In this document: piece by piece, positions 38,863-47,229 of the stretch
Position numbering within the stretch: the first letter of the stretch is position 1
Layout of the letters: each line of letters begins with the position of its first letter
Assembly (NCBI RefSeq): GCF_040438925.1
Contig: NZ_CP159258.1
Location: 4,968,501-5,032,500, forward strand
Direction: 5' to 3'
Source: Pseudomonas sp. MYb327
Lineage (GTDB): Bacteria; Pseudomonadota; Gammaproteobacteria; Pseudomonadales; Pseudomonadaceae
Length of the DNA stretch: 64,000 bases
Made by a program: the position numbers and the translations under genes
The notes under the pieces: generated by a model
What the model was told of the DNA's origin: nothing
The model's input: the letters and a program-made list of their open reading frames with translations, nothing else
Database searches by the model: none

Positions 38863-40077
38863 TTACTTCTTGCGCATCCGCATCAACTCCGGCAAGCCGA
38901 TCTGCAGCAACCGCGCTGTCCGGCTCTTGGCCAATTCTTCAATACCTTCATGCTCAGTCAGCCGCGCCAGTTGCCCTGCCATGTTCATCACCAGCGCTTC
39001 GCGGGAGTAAACCCCGCCACCGAGCTGATAGACCGCCGCAATCAGTTCGCGCAGCTCCAATGGCAGGCGCCAGCGGGTGCGCAGGGCCGAGCCGTAGGCC
39101 GCGCCAAATTCGGCCAGCGCCTCGCCGACCGCTTCTTGCTCGTCCAAGTCACCACCGGCCTGCTTCCATTCTTGCAAACAGCGCAGCAACGCCAGATCAC
39201 CAAGACAATGAAGCATGCCGGCGCAGTAGCAACGCGCCTGATCCAGATCCAGCAAGCGCGCCAGCGTCCGCGCGTATTCCGCTGTGTGCAAAGACAAGTC
39301 CCAATAGCGTTCGGCATAGTCCGACAGATACGGGTCGCTGAGCCGCGCACTGCGCTTCAAGGCCAGACCGAGAATCAGGTTCATGCTCTGCCCGGTGCCC
39401 AGTCGGTGCAGCGCCTGGGCCAGGGTTTGCACGGCGACACCATGGTGCTGGGCCGCGCTGTTGGCAGCGGCGATCAGCACGGCGGTGATTTGTGGATCGG
39501 TACGGATCTCGTCTTCCAACACCGCCAAATCCAGGCCCTTAGGATGGAGGCTGCGCTTGACCGCCCGCTGCACGTCGGTCATCAGCGGCGCGCCTTCGGC
39601 CAGTTCGCGACGGCGCTCGAGGAATATCGACAAGGTCATGCCTGGCGCCAGCGCCGGTATTTCGCAAGACACCTCTTCACCGGCATCAAGCAACAAACCC
39701 TGCAGACGATGGGTGAGGCTTTCCATGTTCAGGGGTTTAGTCAGGTAAGCGGTGGGCGCTAGCGGCAATGCCTCGCGCACACTCGCGCTGTCATTACGGC
39801 TGCTCATCAGAATGAATGGCAACGGCGGATTGCGTTTGCGCTGGCGCACGCTGCGCAACACATTCAGGCCATCGACCCCGGGCAACTCCCAGTCGACGAT
39901 CACCAGGTCATAAGGCTTAGTCGCCAGCAATTCCAGCGCCTGTTGGCCGTTGGCACACAAATCCAACCGCGCATCGCAGCGGACGTTCAACAACACTTCC
40001 TTGAGCAAATCGCGGGACCAGGGATCGGCCTCGGCGATCAGCACTCTTGGAATGGCGGGTAAATCTACGACAGTCAT
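38863..40077 (-). CDS. Response regulator with HDOD output domain
   Basis: 404 residues. Receiver domain 1-125 with acidic AEAD and phospho-acceptor in LVIVDWELPGVDG, Lys in YLTKPLNM. Then an HDOD domain (about 190-340: HPKGLDLAVLEDEIRTDPQI, HTAEYARTLARLLDLDQARC) which resembles HD-GYP but lacks the metal-binding HD pair. Likely a signalling adaptor without enzyme activity. Start at ATG 40077 with GGGAG; the longer in-frame start is less likely. Confidence 0.86.
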   Translation of the reverse strand: MTVVDLPAIPRVLIAEADPWSRDLLKEVLLNVRCDARLDLCANGQQALELLATKPYDLVIVDWELPGVDGLNVLRSVRQRKRNPPLPFILMSSRNDSASVREALPLAPTAYLTKPLNMESLTHRLQGLLLDAGEEVSCEIPALAPGMTLSIFLERRRELAEGAPLMTDVQRAVKRSLHPKGLDLAVLEDEIRTDPQITAVLIAAANSAAQHHGVAVQTLAQALHRLGTGQSMNLILGLALKRSARLSDPYLSDYAERYWDLSLHTAEYARTLARLLDLDQARCYCAGMLHCLGDLALLRCLQEWKQAGGDLDEQEAVGEALAEFGAAYGSALRTRWRLPLELRELIAAVYQLGGGVYSREALVMNMAGQLARLTEHEGIEELAKSRTARLLQIGLPELMRMRKK

Positions 40078-40165
40078 ACAGCTCTCCCTGGCAATGCCCT
40101 GAACCTTATCCAATGCGGGTCCCTTCGATATAGTAGCAATACGTCGTATCTGTTTTGGCAGACAT

Positions 40166-40193
40166 GAAAAAACCCGCCGAAGCGGGTTTTTTG
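40166..40193. terminator. Terminator after gabT
   Basis: AACCCGC-CGAA-GCGGGTT with A run before and T run after, so it works on either strand; 22 bp after the gabT stop. Confidence 0.9.
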
Positions 40194-40215
40194 TCGATCA
40201 GGTCACACTCGGCGA

Positions 40216-41493
40216 TCAGAGTTCAGAGAAGCACTCTTCAATGATCGCCAGACCTTTGTCCAGTTGCTCGTCCGGCGAGGTCAGCGGTACCAGGACGCGC
40301 AGAACGTTGCCGTAGGTGCCGCAGGACAGCAGGATCAGGCCCTTGTCGCGAGCCTTGGCCACAACGGACGCCACGGCTGCAGCGTTAGGCTTGTGGCTGT
40401 CGCCGTCTTCGAACAGCTCGACCGCGATCATCGCGCCCAGGGCACGCACTTCACCAATGACCGGGTACTTGGCCTGGATAGCTTTCAGACCAGTCACCAG
40501 ACGCTCGCCAACCGCTTTGCAACGATCCAGCAAGTGCTCTTCTTCGAACACTTCCATCACGGCCAGGGCCGCGGCGCAAGCGATCGGGCTACCGGCGTAG
40601 GTGCCGCCCAGACCGCCTGGAGCGATAGCATCCATGTATTCGGCTTTGCCGCAAACACCGGCCAGTGGGAAGCCGCCAGCGATGGATTTGGCGAAGGTGG
40701 TCAGGTCGGCAGCAACACCCATCTGTTCCATGGCGAAGAACGTACCGGTACGGCCAGCGCCCGTTTGTACTTCGTCAGCGATCAGCAGGATGCCGTGTTG
40801 GTCGCACAGGGCACGCAGACGCTTCATGAACTCTTTAGGAGCGACGTAGAAACCACCTTCGCCCTGAACCGGCTCGATGATGATGGCAGCGATGTCACGC
40901 GGCTCGGCGTCGTTCTTGAAGATGCGTTCGATGGAAGCGATCGAATCGTCGATGCTCACGCCGTGCAGTTCGTTCGGGTACAGCGCGCGGAACACGCCGC
41001 CTGGCATCAGGCCCATGCCGGCCGAGTAAGGCACGACTTTACCGGTCAGGCCCAGGGTCATCATGGTGCGACCGTGGTACGCGCCGGTGAAGGCGATCAC
41101 GCCAGCACGGCCAGTGGCGGCACGGGCGATCTTGATGGAGTTTTCCACGGCTTCGGAACCGGTGGTGACCAGCAAGGTTTTCTTGGCGAAATCACCAGGC
41201 ACCTTGGCGTTCACTTTTTCGCACACTTCCACGTACGGTTCGTAAGCCAGAACCTGGAAACAAGTGTGGGTCAGCTTGTTCAGCTGCTCGGTCACGGCGG
41301 CGATGATTTTCGGGTGCACGTGGCCGGTGTTCAGCACAGCGATACCGCCGGCGAAGTCGATGAACTCGCGACCTTCAACGTCGGTCACGGTGGCGTTCTT
41401 CGCGGACTCGGCGAAGATCGGGTGAATCTGGCCAACACCACGTGGAACAGCATTGGTACGGCGGGCCATCAAATCAGCGTTAGTCTTGCTCAT
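40216..41493 (-). CDS. gabT: 4-aminobutyrate aminotransferase GabT
   Basis: 425 residues, class III PLP aminotransferase. Moves the amino group of GABA to 2-oxoglutarate giving succinate semialdehyde. PLP site: LLIADEVQTGAGRTGTFFAM, with the Schiff-base Lys in LTTFAKSIAGGFPLAG; GGTYAGSPIACAAALAVMEV. GAGGA before ATG 41493. Together with gabD it sends GABA to succinate. Confidence 0.95.
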   Translation of the reverse strand: MSKTNADLMARRTNAVPRGVGQIHPIFAESAKNATVTDVEGREFIDFAGGIAVLNTGHVHPKIIAAVTEQLNKLTHTCFQVLAYEPYVEVCEKVNAKVPGDFAKKTLLVTTGSEAVENSIKIARAATGRAGVIAFTGAYHGRTMMTLGLTGKVVPYSAGMGLMPGGVFRALYPNELHGVSIDDSIASIERIFKNDAEPRDIAAIIIEPVQGEGGFYVAPKEFMKRLRALCDQHGILLIADEVQTGAGRTGTFFAMEQMGVAADLTTFAKSIAGGFPLAGVCGKAEYMDAIAPGGLGGTYAGSPIACAAALAVMEVFEEEHLLDRCKAVGERLVTGLKAIQAKYPVIGEVRALGAMIAVELFEDGDSHKPNAAAVASVVAKARDKGLILLSCGTYGNVLRVLVPLTSPDEQLDKGLAIIEECFSEL

Positions 41494-41622
41494 ACATTCC
41501 TCATTCGCCGCTCATCGGTCGGCGTGGTTCAAGGATTAAGCGGCGGGGAAGTAACGACGGCAGCATGCGATGATCGACTGCCGCAGCGTTCCCGGCCACC
41601 GAGAAAATTCCGGTTTTGAAGC

Positions 41623-41658
41623 AACGCAAAGGGACAGCGCTCTCGTGCCCTTTGCGTT
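41623..41658. promoter_or_regulatory. Stem-loop between gabD and gabT
   Basis: AACGCAAAGGG pairs with CCCTTTGCGTT over a 14-nt loop, flanked by direct GCTTCAAA-like repeats. It lies in the 200-bp gap, with no T run. May stabilise or attenuate the gabDT message. Confidence 0.55.
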
Positions 41659-41693
41659 TGAAGCGATGCCTTGCCGGGCATATGCCCTCGAGC

Positions 41694-43136
41694 TTAGATG
41701 CCCAGGCAGAGGTATTTGATTTCCAGGTAATCTTCGATGCCGTACTTGGAGCCTTCACGACCCAGGCCCGAGGCCTTGATGCCGCCGAACGGCGCGACTT
41801 CGTTGGAGATCAGCCCGGTGTTGACGCCGACCATACCGTATTCCAGGGCTTCAGCCACCCGGAACACGCGACCCAGGTCGCGGGCATAGAAGTACGAGGC
41901 CAGACCGAATTCGGTGTCGTTAGACATCGCGATCACGTCGGCTTCGTCTTTGAAACGGAAAAGCGGAGCCAATGGACCGAAGGTTTCTTCCTTGGCCACG
42001 GCAGCGTTGTTCGGCACGTTGGTCAGGATGGTCGGCTCGAAGAAGTTGCCTTCGATGGACTTGCCGCCGGACAGAACGGTGGCGCCTTTGGACACGGCGT
42101 CAGCGATGTGCTCTTGCACCTTGGCCACGGCTTTTTCGTCGATCAGCGGACCGGTGGTAGTGCCGTCTTCCAGACCGTTGCCGATCTTCAGTTTGGCCAC
42201 AGCCACTTTCAGTTTCTCGGCGAACGCGTCGTAGACCGAATCCTGAATGTACAGACGGTTGGCGCAAACGCAGGTCTGGCCGTTGTTGCGGTACTTGGAA
42301 ATGATCGCGCCTTCGACAGCCTTATCCAGGTCCGCGTCGTCAAACACGATGAACGGTGCATTGCCGCCCAGTTCCAGGGACACTTTCTTGATGTCCTTGG
42401 CGCATTCCGACATCAGTTGACGACCGATTTCGGTCGAACCGGTGAAGGACAGTTTGCGCACGATCGGGTTGCTGGTCAGCTCGCTGCCGATGTCGCCGGC
42501 GCTGCCGGAAACTACGCTGAACACACCGGCCGGAATGCCGGCACGCTGGGCCAGTTCAGCCAGGGCGAAGGCGGAGTACGGTGTTTGCGACGCAGGCTTG
42601 AGGACCATGGTGCAGCCGGCGGCCAGGGCCGGGCCGGCTTTACGGGTGATCATCGCAGCCGGGAAGTTCCAAGGAGTGATGGCAGCGGTCACGCCAATTG
42701 GTTGCTTGATCACGATCAGACGCTTGTCTGGCTGGTGACCCGGAATCACGTCACCGTAGATGCGCTTGGCTTCTTCAGCGAACCATTCGATGAACGAAGC
42801 GGCGTAAACGATTTCGCCCTTGGCTTCGGCTAATGGCTTGCCTTGCTCCATGGTCATCAAGCGAGCCAGGTCGTCCTGGTTCTCGATGATCAGTTCGAAC
42901 CAGCGACGCAGCTTGTTCGCACGATCCTTGGCGGTCAGTGCACGCCAGGCCGGCAGCGCTTTGTCAGCAGCTTCGATGGCACGGCGGGTTTCGGCAGCGC
43001 CCATTTTCGGTACGGTGCCCAGAATTTCGCCCGTTGCCGGGTTGTTGACCTTGATCGTTTGACCATTGTCCGCATCAACCCAAGCGCCATCGATGAAGGC
43101 TTGCTGGCGGAACAACTGGGTGTCTTTAAGCTGCAT
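41694..43136 (-). CDS. gabD: Succinate-semialdehyde dehydrogenase GabD (NADP+)
   Basis: 480 residues, aldehyde dehydrogenase family. Nucleotide site FTGSTEIGRQLM, general-base Glu in SLELGGNAPFIVFDDADLDK, catalytic Cys in NNGQTCVCANRLYIQ. Start ATG 43136 (MQLKDTQLFRQQAFIDGAWV) follows AAGGA; an upstream ATG-like start adds seven residues not seen in the family. First of gabD-gabT. Confidence 0.95.
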   Translation of the reverse strand: MQLKDTQLFRQQAFIDGAWVDADNGQTIKVNNPATGEILGTVPKMGAAETRRAIEAADKALPAWRALTAKDRANKLRRWFELIIENQDDLARLMTMEQGKPLAEAKGEIVYAASFIEWFAEEAKRIYGDVIPGHQPDKRLIVIKQPIGVTAAITPWNFPAAMITRKAGPALAAGCTMVLKPASQTPYSAFALAELAQRAGIPAGVFSVVSGSAGDIGSELTSNPIVRKLSFTGSTEIGRQLMSECAKDIKKVSLELGGNAPFIVFDDADLDKAVEGAIISKYRNNGQTCVCANRLYIQDSVYDAFAEKLKVAVAKLKIGNGLEDGTTTGPLIDEKAVAKVQEHIADAVSKGATVLSGGKSIEGNFFEPTILTNVPNNAAVAKEETFGPLAPLFRFKDEADVIAMSNDTEFGLASYFYARDLGRVFRVAEALEYGMVGVNTGLISNEVAPFGGIKASGLGREGSKYGIEDYLEIKYLCLGI

Positions 43137-43290
43137 GTCGGCTTTCCTTAACAGCACCGTAACAATACGGAGCGAATTATGATTGTAGAAAGGCGCCTCA
43201 ATAGGCTGCCGTCAGGGAAATCATTCACCGGGCTGAAGCACATAAATAGCGCACGGAATGAACTCGTGCGGTTCAGCACCCAGACAAGAG

Positions 43291-43361
43291 CGTTTGAAAT
43301 CTCAAACGAATCCTAGGATCAAAGGGGGTAAAGGACAATAGGGCGTTCGAAAAAAAGAACG
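43291..43361. promoter_or_regulatory. Palindromes in the gabD / tRNA-Arg intergenic region
   Basis: The 347-bp gap has a perfect 7-bp inverted repeat CGTTTGA-AATC-TCAAACG at 43291-43308, TCCTAGGA at 43311-43318, and CGTTC/GAACG around an A-rich loop at 43344-43361. The first is a good operator candidate for gabDT (155 nt upstream of gabD). The rest of the gap holds the tRNA promoter; nothing else seen. Confidence 0.45.
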
Positions 43362-43483
43362 AAAACGTCTTTTTTGCTGCATTTTTCTGATCAACGTAGC
43401 AAACGCAAGTTACGCTTTGGAAAAACCCAGTCGATTCAGCAGCATGGACGCCCGCAGTGCATATGAGTATCATGGCGCCCGCT

Positions 43484-43560
43484 GCACCAGTAGCTCAGCT
43501 GGATAGAGTACTGCCCTCCGAAGGCAGGGGTCGTGGGTTCGAATCCCGCCTGGTGCACCA
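43484..43560 (+). tRNA. tRNA-Arg (anticodon CCG)
   Basis: 77 nt. Acceptor stem GCACCAG/CTGGTGC, D-arm TAGCTCAGCTGGATAGAG, anticodon arm CTGCC-CTCCGAA-GGCAG with anticodon CCG reading CGG, T-arm with GGTTCGAATCC, encoded 3' ACCA. No integrase or att repeat follows, so this tRNA gene is unoccupied. Confidence 0.97.
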
Positions 43561-43575
43561 TGAATAAACACGAGA

Positions 43576-43608
43576 AAGCCTCAGGCCCTTTGGGTCTGGG
43601 GCTTTTTT
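43576..43608 (+). terminator. tRNA-Arg terminator
   Basis: AAGCCTCAGGCCC pairs with GGGTCTGGGGCTT over a TTT loop, followed by T's, 15 nt after the tRNA. Confidence 0.9.
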
Positions 43609-43617
43609 GTTGGGCGC

Positions 43618-43643
43618 AAAAAAACCGCCTAAGCGGTTTTTTT
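43618..43643 (-). terminator. Terminator of the acidic small protein gene
   Basis: AAACCGC-CTAA-GCGGTTT with runs of A and T on both sides. Touches the stop codon of the minus-strand gene; may also back up the tRNA terminator. Confidence 0.85.
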
Positions 43644-43912
43644 CATTCTGTCGTCCAGTCAAACTCGTCGTATTCATCATCGTCCTCGTCATCCTCGATA
43701 ATTTCTTCTTCGAGCATGTCGCCTTCAATAAGGTCTTCTTCCGGCTGATTCAGCAGAAAGTCCTTACGACTCTCGGTAATCGCTCGCCGCAGTTCCTCAC
43801 CCTTTTCCGGGCAGTTGAGCATTTGGGCGATGCGGTCGATTTTTTTTGCCACGGCATCCTCCAACGCATCTGCTATGGCCCGATAGTGCGCGTTTTCGGG
43901 CCTGAATGCCAA
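43643..43912 (-). CDS. Small acidic hypothetical protein
   Basis: Up to 89 residues. N-terminal half helical and mixed charge (RAIADALEDAVAKKIDRIAQ, CPEKGEELRRAITESRKDFL), C-terminal third almost only Asp/Glu (EEEIIEDDEDDDEYDEFDW). I do not recognise a family. Start is not certain: the long form needs TTG at 43912 with no ribosome binding site; the first ATG (residue 31) would leave 59 residues. The acid tail recalls nucleic-acid mimics or chaperone-like tails, but this is only appearance. Confidence 0.7.
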   Translation of the reverse strand: MAFRPENAHYRAIADALEDAVAKKIDRIAQMLNCPEKGEELRRAITESRKDFLLNQPEEDLIEGDMLEEEIIEDDEDDDEYDEFDWTTE

Positions 43913-43945
43913 ATCGCCCGGTTTGGTTCGACCGTTCTAAAAACT

Positions 43946-44509
43946 TCAGCGGTGATAGCGCCGCACCACACTGCTGTTTTTCAGCACGTGGCCTTTGATT
44001 TTTTCCAGAAACTGCGCGCGGGTCAGGCCGGCCGGCAAGGCATCCGGTGCCAGGTCCAGTGCATAGATCTGGATGATGTAATGATGCGCACTGTCGCCAA
44101 CCGGCGGGCAAGGGCCGATGTAGCCTGTGGTGCCTTTGCTGTTGGTGCCGCCCACGCCTTCGAGCGCGGATTTGGCACCGACGCCGGCCGGGATCTGGTG
44201 AGTGGCGGCCTTTATGCCGTAATGCACCCAGTGATCGACACCCTGGCCTTTCTGGCCATCCGGGTCGTGCATGACGACGGCGTAGCTGAGCGTGCCTGCC
44301 GGGCCAGCGTTCCAGCTCAGCGCCGGTGAAACATTGTGCCCGCCGCAACCGGCGGCATCGCTGGCGGCGGCCGAAGTGAACAGTCGGTCGTCCGATACAC
44401 CCGGGATGTTCAGGGTGAAACGCTCCTGGGCCGCGTGCGCCGGAAATTGCACGCAAAGGGCGACTGCTACGGCCGCGAGCCAAGGGTTCAGAGAGGTCAA
44501 TCGGGTCAT
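43946..44509 (-). CDS. YbhB/YbcL family (PEBP) protein, exported
   Basis: 187 residues. Signal peptide ends QFPAHA|AQERF. Phosphatidylethanolamine-binding-protein fold: NVSPALSWNAGPAGTLSYAV, VVMHDPDGQKGQGVDHWVHY, GYIGPCPPVGDSAHHYIIQI. Periplasmic. Role of bacterial members is unclear. Start ATG 44509 chosen for the signal peptide; a longer frame has unlikely N-terminal residues. Confidence 0.85.
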   Translation of the reverse strand: MTRLTSLNPWLAAVAVALCVQFPAHAAQERFTLNIPGVSDDRLFTSAAASDAAGCGGHNVSPALSWNAGPAGTLSYAVVMHDPDGQKGQGVDHWVHYGIKAATHQIPAGVGAKSALEGVGGTNSKGTTGYIGPCPPVGDSAHHYIIQIYALDLAPDALPAGLTRAQFLEKIKGHVLKNSSVVRRYHR

Positions 44510-44646
44510 GCCGGAGTACCTTGTGCGGGTGGGGCCGTCGTCGGCGTGCAAACTATAGCCGGACCGTTGACGCGGTGGCAGTGGGAATTGGATGAACCCC
44601 GACAATAGCGCCAGACAATTTTCTTATAAAAAATCGTTTGGTTTTG

Positions 44647-44688
44647 CGTCTGCTACGCAGACGAGCGGGAGCGAGCTCCCTCGCCACA
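44647..44688. repeat. Adjacent palindromes, intergenic
   Basis: CGTCTGC-TAC-GCAGACG followed by GCGGGAGCGAGCTCCCTCGC; resembles the second short-repeat class of the window. Confidence 0.6.
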
Positions 44689-44711
44689 TTGGTGTCGAAC
44701 TCGATCCGCGT

Positions 44712-46217
44712 TTACTGGACCTCGCCGCCCCCACCGAACTTGCTCATCACAAAACCGACGAACTCTTCGACGGTCATTTTCTGGCCGTTGAATTCCACCT
44801 GATTATTGGCGTAGTGCAGTTTGCTGACGATGTTATTGCCGTCCAGTTTCGCCAACTGCGTGCCAACGGCCATGCTGCCAAACATGTCGGCAGTGGCGGT
44901 GGCTTGATCCGCGATCAATTTGGCGTCGGTCTGACCGTCGATTTGCGATTGCACGGTGAGCACGTCAACGAGCATGGGCTTGGACACTTGCAGATTGATG
45001 TCCAGCAGCGCGATCAGTTGTCGCACCAATTGATCCACCGGCAGGTCGATCGCCTGCGGTTTGGTCAGGTTCAGCACCAGGTTCGCACGACTTTCGCCAT
45101 GGGGCGTGGTGAACGACAGGCTTTCCAGAGCCACCTGCGGACCGGCTGCGAGCAATTGCTCCAGATTGGTTTTGAGTTGCGCTTCTTCGGCTTCGGTCAG
45201 TTTCAGCTCTGGTACTGGTTGACCCGCCTCAGCCGCTTCGGTGGCAGCCTGCTCGTACGGCTGCAGCTTGGTCTGGTAAACCTGCATCAGCGCCATCGTC
45301 GACGGAATGTCGAGGTTCTTCAGGCTCAAGGCCATTTGTGCCGAGCCGACAGGCTTGCCGTTCAAGGACACTTCGCCAATCTTGTAATCGGCACGCCCGG
45401 AAGCGCTGGTGCCGGATTCCTCGGTGTGATTTTTCATTTCGAAATTGTTGAAGCCCAGCACTGACTGTTTCGGGCCGAAGGTGGTTTTGCTGTTCTTCAG
45501 CACGACCGTGTTCTCGCCCGTGTAAAAGCCGTAGGTGCTTTTGTTCAGATTGCTGGCCAGGGTCAGGCCGTTCAATTCGACCTGCACCGGCGCCTGATCT
45601 TCGGAAACGGTGGTTAGCTTCAGACTGTCCATGTAGCCATCGGCTTTGACCTTCTGCGCCTGGGCACTGGCCGCAACGTCGACCTTGAGGCCGGAGAATT
45701 TCACGCTGGACTTGTCATCCAGGGCCGCTTCCAGCGGCAGCAATTCCAGGTTGCCGTTGGTGGAGTTGTCGTAGCCGATGTTGACCACGCCTTTGAGCGG
45801 CGAGGCGTCCTTGGTCGCGGCGAACCATTTTTCGGTGAGCGGCGTTTTTTCCAGTTCGTAGTGACTGGTGGCCATGACCGGTAACCACTTCAGCGACATC
45901 AGGCGCGAGAACGGCAGCGGGCCGTGTTCGACGTGGTCGACAAACAGCAACTCGATTGGCGTCTCGCCAAACATTTCACCTTCGCCCTTCAGACGATAGT
46001 GCGCGGTGCTGCTGAATACGTGGCGCTCCAGCGACACCAGTTCCAGCGACGCGGTGCCTTTGTGACCCACCAACGCCGCCTGCAACTGCTGGTTAGCGTC
46101 AGCCAGGGAGCTGTTCAATACGCCTTCGATTTTGGTGCCGGTGTACCAGGCACCGCCGACGCTGATTGCACCGATGACGACAACAATTCCCAGGAGCACG
46201 CCTGCTGATTTATTCAT
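44712..46217 (-). CDS. YdgA family (DUF945) protein
   Basis: 501 residues. One N-terminal hydrophobic segment (GVLLGIVVVIGAISVGGAWY), then a long soluble region, FSSTAHYRLKGEGEMFGETP, MLVDVLTVQSQIDGQTDAKL, matching the DUF945/YdgA group. Probably anchored in the inner membrane and facing the periplasm. Function not established. Start ATG 46217 has a weak GGGTC site. Confidence 0.8.
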   Translation of the reverse strand: MNKSAGVLLGIVVVIGAISVGGAWYTGTKIEGVLNSSLADANQQLQAALVGHKGTASLELVSLERHVFSSTAHYRLKGEGEMFGETPIELLFVDHVEHGPLPFSRLMSLKWLPVMATSHYELEKTPLTEKWFAATKDASPLKGVVNIGYDNSTNGNLELLPLEAALDDKSSVKFSGLKVDVAASAQAQKVKADGYMDSLKLTTVSEDQAPVQVELNGLTLASNLNKSTYGFYTGENTVVLKNSKTTFGPKQSVLGFNNFEMKNHTEESGTSASGRADYKIGEVSLNGKPVGSAQMALSLKNLDIPSTMALMQVYQTKLQPYEQAATEAAEAGQPVPELKLTEAEEAQLKTNLEQLLAAGPQVALESLSFTTPHGESRANLVLNLTKPQAIDLPVDQLVRQLIALLDINLQVSKPMLVDVLTVQSQIDGQTDAKLIADQATATADMFGSMAVGTQLAKLDGNNIVSKLHYANNQVEFNGQKMTVEEFVGFVMSKFGGGGEVQ

Positions 46218-46413
46218 GAATGACCCGATCAATGTCCGTAGTTGAAGGTGTGGTCGTCTTCCCTGAACCCATGACGGGTTGCGGTCACGACTGTGCTGAA
46301 AGTGGCGTGCAGATTAGCATCAGGCGCGGCGGGCGACCCAATGATTAAGGGTGAAAGAGTGTTTATGGGACGTTGCTGCAAGACGCGAGCATTGCGGTGT
46401 TGATTCGATTGCT

Positions 46414-46478
46414 ATCGCTGGCAAGCCAGCTCCTACGGGAATTGTGTGAAACCTGTAGGAGCTGGCTTGCCAGCGATG
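46414..46478. repeat. REP pair (convergent)
   Basis: Copies 46414-46438 and 46453-46478 with a 14-nt loop, downstream of the minus-strand membrane protein gene. Confidence 0.9.
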
Positions 46479-46501
46479 GCGTCAGTGTCATCAACACAGA
46501 T

Positions 46502-47137
46502 TCAGGAATACTGCACTTCGATCTCATCCAGCTGATGATCAAAGGTTTTGAGCCGCGCCGTCCACGTGTACACCAGCACTTCAAAATCCCGGTTGATCAC
46601 CGCCCCGCCGGTCACTTCCCCTCGCGGGTCGCAGAAGTCCAGCTGATAACGCTCGCGCGCCATGGCCGTGGCGACGTCCGCCAGCTCCCGGGCATTGTTG
46701 AGCCAGTGCCGACCGTCGTCGGCCACTTGTTTGTCCAGCTCCAGGCATTGTTTTTTCAGGGTTTCGAGACTCTTTTCCAGCGGTGTGCCGGTGAGTTCCC
46801 CCATGACTTCCTGGAACGTGCGCCCCGGTTGCCAGTAACTGCCCCAGAAATAGCGATCGAACACCGTTTCGACACGGCGCAGCGCGACCTTGGTGTCCCA
46901 GATCAGGACCAGGGTCTTGCCTTGTTCGAGTTGTCTTTTTTTGATTTTCTGGGTCTGGACGGACGCCCAGGCCACCACCGCGATGGACATCACGGCGATC
47001 AGCGCGGTGGCGCTGTCGAGGAACACCAGAGCCTTGTCGATCTGATGGGCCAGCATGATGCCGTAGAAGTAGGTCGCCGAGAGCAGCACTAACGCCACAA
47101 CGGCGCACCAGAAGCCGAGAGCATAAGGGTTTTTCAT
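46502..47137 (-). CDS. Hypothetical protein with two membrane helices
   Basis: 211 residues. Two hydrophobic segments (about 8-30 and 43-63: ALGFWCAVVALVLLSATYFY; ATALIAVMSIAVVAWASVQT), then a cytoplasmic helical tail (QTQKIKKRQLEQGKTLVLIW, LEKSLETLKKQCLELDKQVA). I do not recognise a family. Start ATG 47137 with GGGGA about 10 nt upstream. Confidence 0.75.
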   Translation of the reverse strand: MKNPYALGFWCAVVALVLLSATYFYGIMLAHQIDKALVFLDSATALIAVMSIAVVAWASVQTQKIKKRQLEQGKTLVLIWDTKVALRRVETVFDRYFWGSYWQPGRTFQEVMGELTGTPLEKSLETLKKQCLELDKQVADDGRHWLNNARELADVATAMARERYQLDFCDPRGEVTGGAVINRDFEVLVYTWTARLKTFDHQLDEIEVQYS

Positions 47138-47229
47138 TATTGGTTTCCCCATGACCTGCGCGAGCCTTGTGCGAAGCAGGGGCATTTTTCACGAACGCCC
47201 CGGCGACACTTCAAAGCATAGCAACGGCC

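Noticed and set aside
38863..40077. HD-GYP phosphodiesterase
   Set aside because: The HD metal pair and the GYP signature are missing; HDOD fits better.
40264..41619. 451-codon open frame on the plus strand
   Set aside because: Shadow of gabT and the gab gap.
41494..41693. Extra gene between gabT and gabD
   Set aside because: Only short frames without family features; the stem-loop explains the visible structure.
43484..43660. tRNA-Arg as the end of an integrated element
   Set aside because: No integrase and no repeat of the tRNA 3' end seen; the flanking genes look like core genes.
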